Positions 41,991 to 53,819 of a DNA stretch of 64,000 bases are shown here, one piece after another. The first letter of the stretch is position 1, and each line of letters begins with the position of its first letter. Both the position numbers and the translations under genes were made by a program. Under the pieces are notes generated by a model, which saw only the letters and a list, made by a program, of their open reading frames with translations, searched no databases and was not told the DNA's origin. Location: positions 48,321,978 to 48,385,977 of the forward strand of contig JBCFYV010000001.1 in NCBI GenBank assembly GCA_039000515.1. The letters run 5' to 3'. This stretch comes from Timema cristinae. Taxonomy: Eukaryota; Arthropoda; Insecta; Phasmatodea; Timematidae.

Positions 41991-42084
41991 ATAGATAATA
42001 AATTGAGTTACTCTAAAAGTAATAGGGCTTTATACCAGGTATGCGTCGAGGATCAACCATCTGATGGAGAAACTATCAATATAA

Positions 42085-42282
42085 ATGAAACTTCTGGCGT
42101 CTTCTCTAATATTTTTCATGTGTATTCAAAATTTAGTGAAGCCTAGTAAAATCATGGTACAGCTAACAGTGGATGGGGTAAATATTGCTTTCCAAGTTGA
42201 TACCGGGGCACATGTAACATTAATAAATGAACCCATATTTAGGAGCAAGTTTCCAAATAAAGAAATTTACCCACTATAGTAA
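42085..42282 (+). pseudogene. pol: Aspartic protease domain of the Ty3/Gypsy pol
   Basis: Within the frame 42085-42279 the retropepsin core reads VQLTVDGVNIAFQVDTGAHV, with the catalytic Asp-Thr-Gly codons at 42199-42207, followed by TLINEPIF. This is the usual strand-DTGA-strand layout. The frame stops at about 42279, before the domain would end, and sequence continues in another frame. The normal role is cleaving Gag-Pol. Confidence 0.85.
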
Positions 42283-42353
42283 AATTTCTTTCCTATACTG
42301 GCACACACATATCATTGCTGGGTAAAGCTAATGTTCTAGTTAATTGAAACCAA

Positions 42354-43230
42354 TTGGATTTATACTTAGCTGAGGGGAATTATGCCACCATAGTGGGTCT
42401 TGAGTGGTTGCAAGCCCTTAAGTTAAACTTGACAGAACTTTTAGGAACTGTAAACCTGATCGAAACGCCTTCAAAAACTCCTGACAAAAATGAAAATCTA
42501 CAGGATATCTTAGTAAAATTTGAGAATGTTTTAAGAAAAGGAGTAGGTAAAGTCAAAGTAGTAGTGGCTCAGATCCGACTTAAACCCGTCTGTTCAAGTG
42601 TACAGGAGACATCGTAATGTGGCCTACTCCCTTGTTCCTAAGATGGAAGAATAATTGGATCACTTGGAAAAAAGAGGGTATTTTATCCAAAGTTACCTAT
42701 GCAGACTACGCTACTCCAGTGGTTCCTGTAATGAAGAACGATGGTAAGATCAGGATTTACGGTAATTTTAAGACAGCCATCAACCCTAAACTCATCATCA
42801 AGGACTAATCCATTCCAAACATCGAAGGTATTCTTGCAAATATAGGAAAGTGTTAATTTTATTCGAAACTTGATATTAGCCAGGCTTTTAATCATATTTA
42901 ATTTAAAGAGTCTGATCGCAAGTACTTAACAATTAACACTATAAAGGGGCTCTATCAGTATAATAGACTTCCATTTGGCATTACTACTGCTCCTGTTATA
43001 TGGCAGAATATACTCGTAATTGAGGGGATTTTGAAAGATACTAAAGGGGTTCAAGCATTTTATGATGATATCTGTGTTAGCTCTGAAACCGAAGCTCAAC
43101 ATTATCAGTTACTTGAGTCGGTGTTTCAGAGGCTGGAAGATTATAACACCAGAGTTAATGTGGATAAGTGTACCTTCCTATAACCATCCAAGAACTGTGG
43201 ATTTATCATAAGCAAGGAGGATATCCACAA
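42354..43230 (+). pseudogene. pol: Reverse transcriptase domain of the Ty3/Gypsy pol
   Basis: Pieces in order: linker with GLEWLQALKLNLTEL (about 42390), the fingers region (YADYATPVVPVMKNDGKIRI, 42697-42756), motif A (LDISQAFNH, about 42869), motif B (LPFGITTAPVIWQ, about 42968), motif C (FYDDICVSS, YDD at 43061-43069), then RVNVDKCTFL. The catalytic Asp residues of motifs A and C are present. Stops occur near 42806, 42856, 42899 and 43183, and there are frame changes, so no active enzyme is encoded. The motif set is diagnostic of Ty3/Gypsy RT. Confidence 0.92.
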
Positions 43231-43254
43231 ATGCCTTAAAAGGTGAAATAATTT

Positions 43255-43771
43255 TTAAAATAAAGCCACCAACTCCAGTAACAGAATTAAAATCTTTTGT
43301 GGGGCAGTTACATTTCTATGGTAAATTTGTACCAAACCTCAGTACTTTAGTCTTTCCCCTTTATAATCTTTAAAAATCGGGTGTGAATTTTAATTTCAAT
43401 GAAGTTTGTGTCAACTCTTTTGAACAAATTAAGGAAACAATGGCATCTGACACGGTACTTATCCACTTCAACTAGAAGAAAAAAATTACCCTCTCTACTG
43501 ATACTAGACTTAACGGTTTAGGGGCAGTATTGTTCCATCACATGAGTGATGGCACTGAAAGGCCAATCACCTTTGCTAGTTGGACCTTGATCCCGGGGAA
43601 GAAAAAGTTGAGACAAGTAGAAAAATAAGTATGTGCCATTATATTCGGCGTGAAAAGGTTTTTTTTGCCTATCTCTTTGACATCAATTCATCTTAATAAC
43701 AGACCATCATCCGTTACTCTCTATCTTTGGGCCATCAATAGGTTTTCCTGTTCTGTCTGCTCTACGACTCC
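43255..43771 (+). pseudogene. pol: RNase H region of the Ty3/Gypsy pol, first part
   Basis: Connection segment (KPPTPVTELKSFVGQLHFYG, then KFVPNLSTL at about 43265-43340), then the RNase H start (STDTRLNGLGAVLFHHMSDG, about 43495-43555) and ERPITFASWTL. The first catalytic Asp (STD) and the GAVL strand are clear. It ends abruptly at 43771 at the inserted inverted-repeat element, where the sequence had reached the LFLSAYDY-like position of the family. Stops are seen near 43371, 43472 and 43627. Confidence 0.88.
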
Positions 43772-44412
43772 CTGGATTCACTAAAGGGAGCAAATAGTTG
43801 CACCAGCGCAAGTTTGAAAGATGTGCCCAAATCCCTATTCACTAAACGAAGCAGGTGCAATTTGAGAGCAAAATTGCGCCTTTTATTTGCCATCAATCTA
43901 GAATAGGCTCAACTTTAAATAACAATTATCACTTCAATCAATTTAAATGGCGGAATATTATAGTAATGGCTTAAAATACAATTAGTTAACTATATTCCAA
44001 TTAATAATACATATATTAAAATATCATACGTCTGTCAAGCACAAAATTTGTTTCAATTTAGATAGTGGTAACAAAACAATTACTTATCCTTTATTGAGGC
44101 CGCTTCTAATTTTATTCTTAGTTTATAAACAACATATTTAGAAATCTTTCTTTTGCTGTCATTTTCATTAGAGATTTAAAATAAAGTATCTTTGACTTTG
44201 AAAGTAAATTCTTCACAAGGATTGGTCGAAAAGAGTACAATTGATTACGTTTATGATGACGTCACCATAACCTTGCCACCAGTTTGCGCTTTGTTTAGTG
44301 AATACGGAAATGGAGCAAATATTAAGGCGCATCTTTGGGAGTATCTTGAGTGCAAAGTTGCGCCATTTCTTGACTTGCGCTGGAGCAGAATTTCACCCGT
44401 TAGTGAATCCAG
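43772..44412. mobile_element. 641-bp inverted-repeat DNA transposon inside Gypsy RNase H
   Basis: The left end CTGGATTCACTAAAGGGAGC pairs with the right end, whose reverse complement is CTGGATTCACTAACGGGTGA. Similarity continues inward (CCAGCGCAAG on both arms; TATTCACTAAACGAAGC versus TATTCACTAAACAAAGC), so the inverted arms span about 100 bp or more each. The Gypsy RNase H sequence stops at the left edge and resumes (DAEHGNAD...) just after the right edge. No transposase is seen inside; non-autonomous. The superfamily is not certain (PIF/Harbinger-like is a guess). Confidence 0.85.
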
Positions 44413-45010
44413 ACCTTGATGCGGAGCACGGGAATGCAGACTGTTTGTTACATCTACCTCTGCAAGACCAAGCAGATGACTTTGACAGTGATTTGGAAGT
44501 TTTTAGCTTTGGCCAAATCAATGTACTACCAGTTATTGCTAATGAAATAGTTAAAAGCTTGAACAAGGAAAAGGAAGCTGCAGAACTCATCCAAGCACTC
44601 AAAACAGGGGTTACTTTAAAACGCATGAATAGTTGGGGACATCCACAGCACGAATATTCATTGTTCCATTATTGTCTTTTCTGGGGCCAGCGGGTGTACA
44701 TACATACCCACATGACCAAGATCCAGAGTATTAGATGATCTACACGAGGGACACATAGGAGTGGTTAAGAGCAAAGCTTTGGCACGAAGTTATGTGCGGT
44801 GGCCTAAAATTGATTCGGATATTGAGAAAATGATTTCAAACTGTTTGTCTTGCCAGAAGATGAAAAACCACCCAGACAAGATATCCTATCACAAGTGGCA
44901 ATGCCCTTCATCACCCAAGGAAAGGCTCCATATAGATTATGCAGGCCCTCTCAAGGGCATGTATTTTCTTATTATTGTTGATGCTTTCAGTAGGTAGGTT
45001 GATGTTCATT
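44413..45010 (+). pseudogene. pol: End of RNase H and start of integrase of the Ty3/Gypsy pol
   Basis: RNase H resumes as DAEHGNADCLLHLPL (about 44418-44462), the family's HGNAD-LSRLP-like end. A tether region follows to about 44700. The integrase zinc-binding part has LHEGHIG and ARSYVRWPKI, then CLSCQK (Cys codons at 44842 and 44851), i.e. the HHCC finger. The catalytic core begins HIDYAGPLKG (first Asp 44935-44937) and LIIVDAFSR, then stops at 44995. The remaining core residues, chromodomain-type end and 3' LTR are absent. One frameshift lies near 44710. Confidence 0.9.
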
Positions 45011-45324
45011 ATAGATGATTTTAGAAAGTTATGTAATTACTCAAACAATTGTCATATATTTATACTACAAGCTTTGTGTAGAGTAGAATTCTCTCCATAT
45101 ATGTTTTTATCGTTAATACAGTCTTAAGCGAACATTGATGGCAGGGAAATCATTGCCAGGATTTAGGGTTGTCACACTGACGTGAAGTGACTCATGCTAG
45201 TTCAAGGAAAGATACCAGTGTATGTATACACAGATAAAAAATAAACAAATAAAAGTAGAGTGTAGAACTATGAATAATTCCGGGAACTTTGAAGTTTATT
45301 AATTGATTTGAGATGAAAAGGGCT
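45011..45324. other. Flank between Gypsy remnant and array
   Basis: AT-rich; a 62-codon frame overlaps the broken integrase end. No separate feature seen. Confidence 0.4.
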
Positions 45325-46333
45325 GCCTACCCCTCGACTAAGGAGACACTTTCGTGATAGACTGAGCTAAGGTGGCCATCTCATGATAGACTGGACTAAG
45401 GTGACACTCTCATGATAGACTGGACTGAGATGACACACTCGAGATAGACTAGACTAAGGTGACACTCTCTAATAGACTGGACTAGATGACACTCTCAAGA
45501 TAGACTGGACTAAGGTGACACTCTCATGATAGACTGGACTAAGGTGACACTATCGAGATAGACTGGATTAAGGTGACACTCTCGTGATAGACTGGACTGA
45601 GGTGACACACTTGAGATAGACTGGACTAAGGTGACACACTCGTGATAGACTGGACTAAGGTGACACACTCGTGATAGACTGGACTAAGGTGACACACTCG
45701 TTATAGACTGGATTAAGGTGGCACTCTCATAATAGACTGGACTAAGATGACACTCTCAATATAGACTGGACTAAGGTGACACTCTCATAATAGACTGGAC
45801 TAAGGTGACTCTCTCGCGATATACTGTGACACACTTGAGATAGACTGGACTAAGGTGACACTTCATGATAGACTGGACTAAGGTGACACTATCGATATAG
45901 ACTGGATTAAGGTGACACTCTCGTGATAGACTGGACTAAGGTGACACACTTGAGATAGACTGGATTAAGGTGACACTCTCGTGATAGACTGGACTAAGGT
46001 GACACACTTGAGATAGACTGGATTAAGGTGACACTCTCGTGATAGACTGATTAGTGACACACTTGAGATAGACTGGACTAGATGACACTCTCAAGATAGA
46101 CTGGACTAAGGTGACACTCTCATGATAGACTGGACTAAGGTGACACTATTGAGATAGACTGGATTAAGGTGACACCTGTGAAGACTGGACTAAGGTGACA
46201 CTATGAGATAGATGGATTAAGGTGACACTCTCTTGATATACTGGACTAAGGTGACACACTTGAGATAGACTGGACTAAGGTGACACTCTCGTGATTGACT
46301 GGAATAAGATGACACTCTCGTGATAGACTGGAC
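45325..46333. repeat. 29-bp minisatellite array (about 34 copies)
   Basis: Unit GATAGACTGGACTAAGGTGA plus CACTCTCGT. Variants include TCATGATAG, TCGAGATAG and CACACTTGA forms. The unit lines up with the A-box segment of the type A SINE head (GTCTAAG..CTACTC....TAGACTGGACT), and the last copy runs straight into SINE-like B-box sequence (see next feature). Confidence 0.97.
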
Positions 46334-46420
46334 TGCTGATGATGGTAAGATTGGGGTTCTATTCCTGGTTAGTTGGAATTTGTGGGGGTGGAGGCAAGGG
46401 TGGATCAAGGAGGGGAGGGT
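46334..46420 (+). mobile_element. SINE remnant at the end of the 29-bp array
   Basis: Directly after the last GATAGACTGGACT comes GCTGATGATGGTAAGATTGG, then GGTTCTATTCCTGG, matching the order of the type A SINE head up to its B box (GACTGGACTACAGATGACAG... GGTTTGAAC at 39862-40100, minus strand). The following body does not clearly match. Confidence 0.5.
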
Positions 46421-47649
46421 TGGTTTTCATACGCGAGAAAACAGTGCTAGTAGTGAACCCCGCGGGATGAGGCAGCAATCCCGTGCTCGCCAGCAAATAC
46501 ACGGGATTTATTCTCCCCGGTTAGTGCTCTCATATATCCCTCCATGAGATTGTTATTTCACGAGAATTTCGCTCTCGATTCCGCTTAGGTCTGCGCAGGC
46601 CTTGAAGTTGATATTTTCCCTTGCTTATCAAGTAGATATAAACCAAATCTATAAACTACTGTCTATATTCAATAGTACATTATTTTCATGGAGAATAAAC
46701 ACTGTTCACGTGGTTTAAGATGTTGGTCTCGTAATACATGTTAACATTAAAAATAATATATACCATAGGTAATTGATGTATCATTTGAAACTTAATTTTA
46801 TATCACTTGAGATGAGCTATTAAACAAACAAATATCTGAGCAGCCACCATATTGAAATGGACAAATATATTGATAAACTACGCTCAGAGAACGTTTGGTC
46901 TATATTCAAAGAATGTCCCTTCCAAATTTTTCTAAAATTGGTTTACGCATTTGGAACATCCAAACAGACAGATAGATGGACAGTCAAAATGCCAAATGGT
47001 CAAAATATAACCGGACCTCGCTAAGCTCGGTTTACGAGTCATGTGACCAGTAACTCTCACTTTTTATCAATAATAACAGTTCAATACAGTATGTTTGTAC
47101 TCGTCACTACGTGGTTGCAGAGATACGAGTCAAGGTACCCACACAGTGTTGAAACATAACTTATCATCCAAACACTGAACTAATGCTAATTTTCCACTCG
47201 ACCACTCGACACAATCCTGATTATTGCCAGGAGCCTGTATTATTAGTTATTCCTCACATACACTTCCAAGTGATCTGTCGGCTGTATTCGTACCTTTACA
47301 AAGCTAATGTGTGCATCCAACAATAAAGAAACACAATCAGCTAAAATGGTTAAGTGAAACCTAAGCACTCAATATATTTTTCAAATCTTAAAACTGTTTA
47401 AAGTGATCAGAAACAATATCTATGAATATAGCTGAAAATAAAAATGCATTTATTTTAGATCAGTTAAAAATATATACATTTGGAACCAAATCGTTAGTGC
47501 CATTTGGAGAATATTTTAAGTTTTTGAAATATCAGTCATCATTAAACTGCCCTTCAACAAATTTCCCCCCCAAAACCCAATTAATAGTACTATTTTTCAT
47601 GTCAAACGAGTCCTAGATAAACATTTTAAACAAAATCGTTTGCACCGTT
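46421..47649. other. AT-rich, no gene
   Basis: At 46900-47040 a segment with CAAACAGACAGATAGATGGA is reminiscent of the dispersed family X but not clearly aligned. A 64-codon frame at 47422-47616 is not recognisable. Confidence 0.4.
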
Positions 47650-47905
47650 TTTGAAAATTTGGAATTCAAAAAAATTATTCATCAGTAGTAATTACCCATT
47701 AATTAAAGGGATAGGCTAAAAAAAACAGTTTTGTTTGTATCTAAATATCATGTTTGAACAAAATCCATCAAACTGTTTTGAATACGTGACCAGGGACAGA
47801 GAGACAAGAGGACAGACAGGCATAATTGACATACTTGTAAAATCCACTTTTGTAGTAATCTAAAGATATATATTTTTTCACTATCACAATACTTTTTATT
47901 GATAT
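47650..47905 (+). mobile_element. Dispersed repeat, family X fragment
   Basis: ACAGAGAGACAAGAGGACAG, then ACAGGCATAATTGAC, and downstream TTTTTTCACTATCACAATAC correspond in order to 25990-26110 and 58700-58850. Confidence 0.45.
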
Positions 47906-48574
47906 GAAATGTGATGTGAAATGTGATCAATTAAATATTTGGAAAAGTCGTATTCAGCAAGGAAAGTTGGAAATATGTAAGTTAGGAAAAGTTGAGAAAT
48001 GTTGTCTGAAAAGTCTCCAAAGATCAGGGAATTAGGAAGACCTATATAAAATAAGTTCAATAGCCACCCACCGGGTGCAGTAGTGCAAACCTAAATAAAT
48101 AGAACCCAAGCGACTGTGAGTGGCAAGTTGGGGGGATTGGGGCTGAAGTCAATACAAGAACATCCTCACTCATCTAATGAAACCAATGTAGATTTACTTT
48201 AGAAAGGAGTTAGCCTGCTCTGTTTCTTGGAGAATCCCCCCATAAAGAGATGACAATACATTGTTTTAACATTTAATTGTTTTGAAGTAATTTAAAGGTA
48301 TGTTAAAACATGATTGGCTCTGTTTCAAAGATGGATATACAAGACATCCATCATAAACTCTGCCTTAATCTATGTGGGATGAATTACCCTGAATGATTCT
48401 TAGATAGTGTTCTAAAATAAAGGTTCTGGGTTCAATTCCCGTGCCAAGGTGCCAGTTTTTAACTATATTTAATTTAATTGAAATACATAATTGGAGCTGT
48501 TAGCGATATTAATGGTGGGACAATCCAATAAGAGAAGTATTGAGAAGTAAGAAGTAAGTAAGAATACCTTACTT
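47906..48574. other. Unassigned; isolated B-box-like site
   Basis: TTCTGGGTTCAATTCCCGTG near 48422-48443 is a good B-box match, with a possible A box upstream; it may be a type C or D SINE remnant. No gene. Confidence 0.3.
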
Positions 48575-48967
48575 TGATAGGGCCCAACGGCCCTATCTAC
48601 ACCCCTACTTTGCTATACCCCAGCAGGCCCTCTCTGCACCGCTACTTTGCTATACCCCAGCAGGCCCTCTCTGCACCCCCACTTTGCTATACCCCAGCAG
48701 GCCCTCTCTGCACCCCAAATTTGCTATACCCACAGGCCCACATTGCACCCCTACTTTGCTATGCCCCACCTGCCCCATTCACACCCCCACTATTCTATAC
48801 CCCCAGTCTCAATCGCACCCACTTTGCTATAATGCAGGCATCGTGTCGCACCCCTACTTTGCTAGGCCCCACCAGGCCCACACTACACCCTTACTTTGCT
48901 ATACCCACTAGGCCCACACTACACCCCTACTTTGCTATGCCCCACCTGACCCACATTACACCCCTGC
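48575..48967. repeat. 37-bp minisatellite array (about 10 copies)
   Basis: Unit CACCCCTACTTTGCTATACC plus CCAGCAGGCCCTCTCTG. It is C-rich on the plus strand; the right half is more diverged. The overlapping Pro/His-rich frames (48574-48972 and others) are by-products. Confidence 0.95.
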
Positions 48968-49511
48968 AGTGATATTAATAACTATATAACCTCACCCTAT
49001 TCTCAACGTACCCGAGTTATAGTACATTAGTTTGGAATGTTTGTTTGTTGCGGGAGGTTTCATCGTGTGATCGGGTCATGTGACCACGCAATGAAGGGGG
49101 TCAGACAAATGACGAACAAAGAGCGACATACTACAGTGCTACCAAGGGCTAGAGGACCAAGGGGTGACTCAATTACTGCGCGCTCCTGTATGGATGGAGG
49201 AACTGTCTCCTCGGATGATGGATTATTGGAAGGGATGAGCAACAATAACACTGAACACTTTGTTAGATTACATTCTCGCTCGCGCTCACATCAACTCACA
49301 ACACGCACGTGATAACAAAAAACAGCTTTCTTCAAATAACTTACACTTTGTATTTGTCTAACAACCTTATTATTTAAACATTCAGATAGTCTAAGTTTTC
49401 AATTATAATTACAGGCTAATCAGTGATTGAGTGGAACGGGAGGCCGATAACCAGAACACAGGGGGTTCAATAACTTGCTTTTTATTACTTACTTACATCT
49501 GTGGTCTAGGA
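48968..49511. other. Unassigned; 91-codon frame not recognised
   Basis: The plus frame 49037-49312 lies in somewhat GC-richer sequence and ends RSRSHQLTTRT. No domain seen, and the opposite strand is also open. Not called as a gene. Confidence 0.3.
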
Positions 49512-49880
49512 CAAAGATTTTCAACCGATGTGTCGAGGGAGTTTGGGGTAAGATAAAAAAAAAGAAGAGAGGAAACATTTAAGGAGTACAAATAATATTT
49601 TCAAATCCATTACTAACATTATTTAAAATAAAATAAAATGATTATTATATCCATAGCCATTAAGCTTTCAAACATATTTATTATCACTACGTCTTAAAAT
49701 CTGGTCAGGTTTTAATCATATTGTATAATTGCTCTAATGTGGTAGGGATGAGGAAGAAGCATAACCACCTTCATTAGACCTGACTGGACGATATCTCCCC
49801 CTCATCAGCAGGCCACAATCGTAATACTCGTTATTCTAATATTGATCAATGTGCCTTGATAATTGTCCAGTGTTCCGTTG
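49512..49880. mobile_element. hAT-like remnant
   Basis: CAAAGATTTTCAACCGATGT then GTCGAGGG at about 49512 has the form of a common hAT terminal repeat. GATCAATGTGCCTTGATAAT near 49845, ending TCCAGTG, could be the other end. Identity is low and no target duplication was confirmed. Confidence 0.3.
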
Positions 49881-51003
49881 AAGTCCGTTGCTCTCTCGAA
49901 AGTAAACTTTAAACATACAAATAATTTATTTGTATAAAAATTTCCTTTTCATTTTATTTAATTAATTTGAAGTGAATATTCAGTGGTAAGTCAGTTTGTA
50001 TTTTTTTAAAGGCCTTTTATACGATTTATTTTTAACAATATGTTCGTTAATTTGAATAAATTGTATATTTATGCTTGAAATAACAATTCCTAATTTTATT
50101 TTAAATATTAAAGGATAGTTTATTTTTGAAATTTCAGGCACAATACTCAGCTCAGCTAAACTTTAATATTATTAGCTTTCCCCCATAATACTGCTATGCC
50201 TGTCTAAATCAATTTATTATTAGTCGTTCTGCAGTCTGAACATTTTTTACAGGAACATTTGAGGAACATTTTCCTCAAAAGAAGCCTAATTATTTTTACT
50301 ATAAATCTAGTTTAGGAAAATATCTGTTTTTGGGGACTACTTTACCAAATGAAGCAAAATAATTTTTATTATTCTAATAAATGTATATTTGTAAAATGTC
50401 TTAGCATTAAATGTAAATATAAAATAAATAATCGACATTTTGGGGCTCAAGGAAAGAAATATCATTCATTTTATACATATACACATCTTTATTCAACCAA
50501 CAGTTTAAGGAGAAATCGAAGAGACTAATTTGACAATATTGGGTGCTCGTAATACACATACATTTACAAGAGGGGGGATTTAAGGTTATTTCTTTGAGTC
50601 TCTTTGGGCTTTAATGAAATTCATTAAGTCCCACTTTTCTATTTGGTTATGTTTATGAATAAGCGCTCACTCAAGACTAACAATAACTGTTGTATAGCTT
50701 ATTGATAGCATTAGTATGAAATGTCAAATTCACTATCATTTTGTACCATAGCTAGACTTCCACCAGATCCATTAAGCAGGAGACAGTTTTGGAACTCAGA
50801 GGTAGAATGCTACAAGTTTATTTTAATAAATTAAAGTAATACTTTCTGATTTTTTATAATGCTTTACTATAATTGTATTATCTATCAAATCCTAATTTAG
50901 GGTGAACAAAACATTTTTAATTCAAAGCCAATAATTTAACACTTAATGAATGTACTGTAGAAAGTTGATTTCAAAGTAATAATACCTTTTTTAAACTTTT
51001 TTT
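49881..51003. other. Strongly AT-rich, no gene
   Basis: No frame of note, tandem repeat or paired ends were found. Confidence 0.5.
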
Positions 51004-51045
51004 AATCACCGCGTTTCATTATCCGTTAGGTTATACGCACTATAG
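51004..51045 (-). mobile_element. SINE tail fragment, minus strand
   Basis: ATCACCGCGTTTCATTATCC then GTTAGGTTATACGCACT is the reversed type A/B tail. Confidence 0.65.
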
Positions 51046-51589
51046 TCGACTATAACATTTTTATATAACTAGGCAAACAATCTGAGAAAAATGCTATTTA
51101 GCAAAATTTAAACCCTTAATAAACAGACAATAATACATTTTATAGTAAAAGTATCACCATTTAGTTTACTGAATTAAATTCATAGGACCTAGATTCCTTA
51201 AAATTTATAAGATAAATCACCTTTAATAACTAATTTATAATAATTATTCAACAATAACTATAATAAAATATTAGATATTCTTAAATCGGGATAGGTAAAT
51301 TCCTTACTAATATATTAATTTTTGCTGATACAAAGGTGTGAAAAATAAATATATTTACCATTAAAAAATATTGAACCATTTAACTTTTTTATCTTTTACA
51401 ATACAACTAACTATAATTCAATTAATTATTTCACCAAACAAATATCAAAGAATATAAACTATATTGATAAATAAATTTAAACGTTAAATTATTTAAATAT
51501 ATCATTTTAAATGACAATTACTATTACGTTATTATAGTTTTGGGCTCTTCAACATTGTACTTGTTCAATAAGTTGGCGACCTTAAGTTA
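51046..51589. other. Strongly AT-rich, no gene
   Basis: Nothing recognised on either strand. Confidence 0.5.
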
Positions 51590-51715
51590 TTGCGAGATTT
51601 TATTATCTAAATTGAAAAATAACATCTGGACACAGAATCGAATCCGGGGCCTTTGGATTAGTACGTAAATGCTTTAACCTCTGAGCTATTGAGGAATCGT
51701 CCCGGTCTTAGTGTC
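51590..51715 (-). mobile_element. SINE type C, minus strand
   Basis: On the minus strand TAGCTCAGAGG is a textbook A box and GGATTCGATTCTG a good B box, followed by TGTCCAGATGTTATTTTTCA. It matches the 7190-7278 copy in head and post-head sequence. Confidence 0.7.
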
Positions 51716-52041
51716 ATTCCTCACTCATATTTTAAGGCAGAATCTGTAATGGACATGTGGAAATGGCCAGCTACATACGTATGTGATCAATTAGATTGTG
51801 AGCTATCAAATAACGAAGCCACCTTCAACTCGGTAGTTGGCTTTTTGCTGTTAATTTAAAGAATAAGATATTTAGTTAGATGATTCTATAACCGTAATTA
51901 ACAAATAACATAATTTGCTATTTAATCCATCATTAAAGCTAGATTTGCCAAAGTTAATGATTAAGGTAAAAAAAATACAATTCGTGGCACTTTCAGGGAC
52001 AACTATTCCAAAATTATAGGTTAGAAACGGAGTATTTAACT
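51716..52041. other. AT-rich, nothing recognised
   Basis: No feature supported. Confidence 0.5.
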
Positions 52042-52290
52042 CTCCTCGGTGGTCGAATAGTCTAAGGCGCTACTCTTGCAGTAAACTAAACTGCCAATGA
52101 CGGAGAAATCAAGTTTCGAATCTCGGTGGGGTGTACTGAAGGTAGTTTATCAAAAAATATTTTACACTCTTCCCACACGCAAATGCGGATACACGTCCTA
52201 TTTATATAAGCTTCCTTTTTTCTAAAATTATTGGCGTGAATAGTACATAAGCGTGCAATCCGAACGGGTAGTAAGAAACGGTGCTAAAAA
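52042..52290 (+). mobile_element. SINE type A, full length
   Basis: Head with ATAGTCTAAGGCGC (A box) and AAGTTTCGAATCTCGG (B box), body with CCACACGCAAATGCGGATAC, tail GTACATAAGCGTGCAATCCG then AACGGGTAGTAAGAAACGGT, and an A-rich end. Confidence 0.88.
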
Positions 52291-53605
52291 AAATTAAAGC
52301 AAAAAAAACCACTGGATTTTGAAAGTAAACGTTTTAATCTTAGAAGATAAATTTGATCTTTCCCTTTCTAGGGCCTTACGGACATAGTAAATAGGGTTGA
52401 AATAAACAAGTACAGATTGTTTTTTTAGAGGGGGTGGAAGGGACTGAGATAAACTCCACACCAAGATGGTCTCCACTCAGAATCATCTCATTACTAATAA
52501 GTGAAGTTTTTCAACCCCCCAGTTTTTTATACCGCGTATCTGCAGACGTAACGCACATTACACAAATATTAACTCAAGGAATTAGTTTAAAGAGTGCGTG
52601 GAGTTATTGATCGTAATAAACTTGATCTATTTTTTGCTCTATTTCAACAGCTGCGCCCACATTTAAAGTGCCATTTTTTCTTATTTTTTCCTTGCTCCAT
52701 TTCTTTCTCTATTCCCCCCCCCCTCTCCCCCGCAGGCCTCACAGAATAGCCTGTACCTTTATTTATGTATTCCATTTCGTTTACTTTGTGTCTGACTTTC
52801 GTCTCACACGTGTATACAATCTTACACATATGAACACGTCTCTCCCACATGTTAATGTAGTTTAGGAGCAGTTGGAATACATTTGTCAGCCAATTAAAAA
52901 TAAAGGCTACGGTCTCTCTGATTGTACGCTTGTCTGCAGCTTTGTACCTACAGTGGCGTAGTTTTATTACGTTTAGAGTTGTCTGACCTTTGGGGAATTA
53001 GGTACTAAAAACAGTTATGTATTCATCCACCTCGCGAGTATGTCTTGTCGCTTTGACAATAAACATATCAGTTGACAAAGTGACAACATGTTTTTATAAG
53101 ATTGATAAAATTAATATTGGACAATCCATTAGTAAATAGCAAACAGAAATGGGTTATTAAAACTTTTTTAAATATATTCTTTGTGTTCGCTAACACAAAA
53201 CACACATTTCTGGAGCAGGTATAACATTTATGTCAATTTGACTATAAGATCATCAGTGTTTGTTTGACCTGTCAACATTTTTATTTTACCAATTAGTGCA
53301 CAGTCTTGAATACGTGGGTTAGTCAGCATATGACTTCACTTAGCACAAAATCATATCGGGGCCACACGGACAAAGGTCACTTTGTTAGTGAAAAATTACT
53401 GTCATGGCACACTCACTACTATTTATCACATGACATTTTGTTGGGCTTCAAAGCCCAATACATTCACAATTACTTAATTATTTCCATTTCGAACCAATGG
53501 CCTACTTCTAAAGCGCCTTGGAGACGATGAAGGAAAATTTAAAACTGAAAATGATTAAGTATTTAATATTTATATTGAATAATATTTATTGTATTTGTTT
53601 ATTTC
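52291..53605. other. No supported gene
   Basis: Short frames at 52294-52476, 52644-52850 and 53306-53530 show no recognisable domain. A pyrimidine-rich run lies at 52670-52735. Confidence 0.5.
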
Positions 53606-53819
53606 TCACGGCGTCTCATTAACTTTTAGGGCTGTATACATATTATACCCTAATTAATAACGCTGAAGTGTTAAGAATGAGGAAGGATGAATTTAGAGGA
53701 AGCGTACTCATATTTGCAAGGAGGAGAGGGGAAATAACCCTCAATACACTTGATTAGGATTCGAACACCATCTCCCCGTGAGTGACAGTCCAAACCATTG
53801 CGAGAGTGACAGCTTATAC
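53606..53819 (-). mobile_element. SINE type A, minus strand, split by a MITE (left part)
   Basis: Reversed tail (CACGGCGTCTCATTAACTTT), body and B box (TTAGGATTCGAACACC) are present. The copy breaks off in its A-box region at 53819 and resumes at 54277-54302 (CCTTAGACCATGCAACCACC). Confidence 0.8.

Noticed and set aside
48574..48972. 132-codon Pro/His/Thr-rich frame
   Set aside because: Translation of the 37-bp array; three overlapping frames are equally open, so there is no coding signal.
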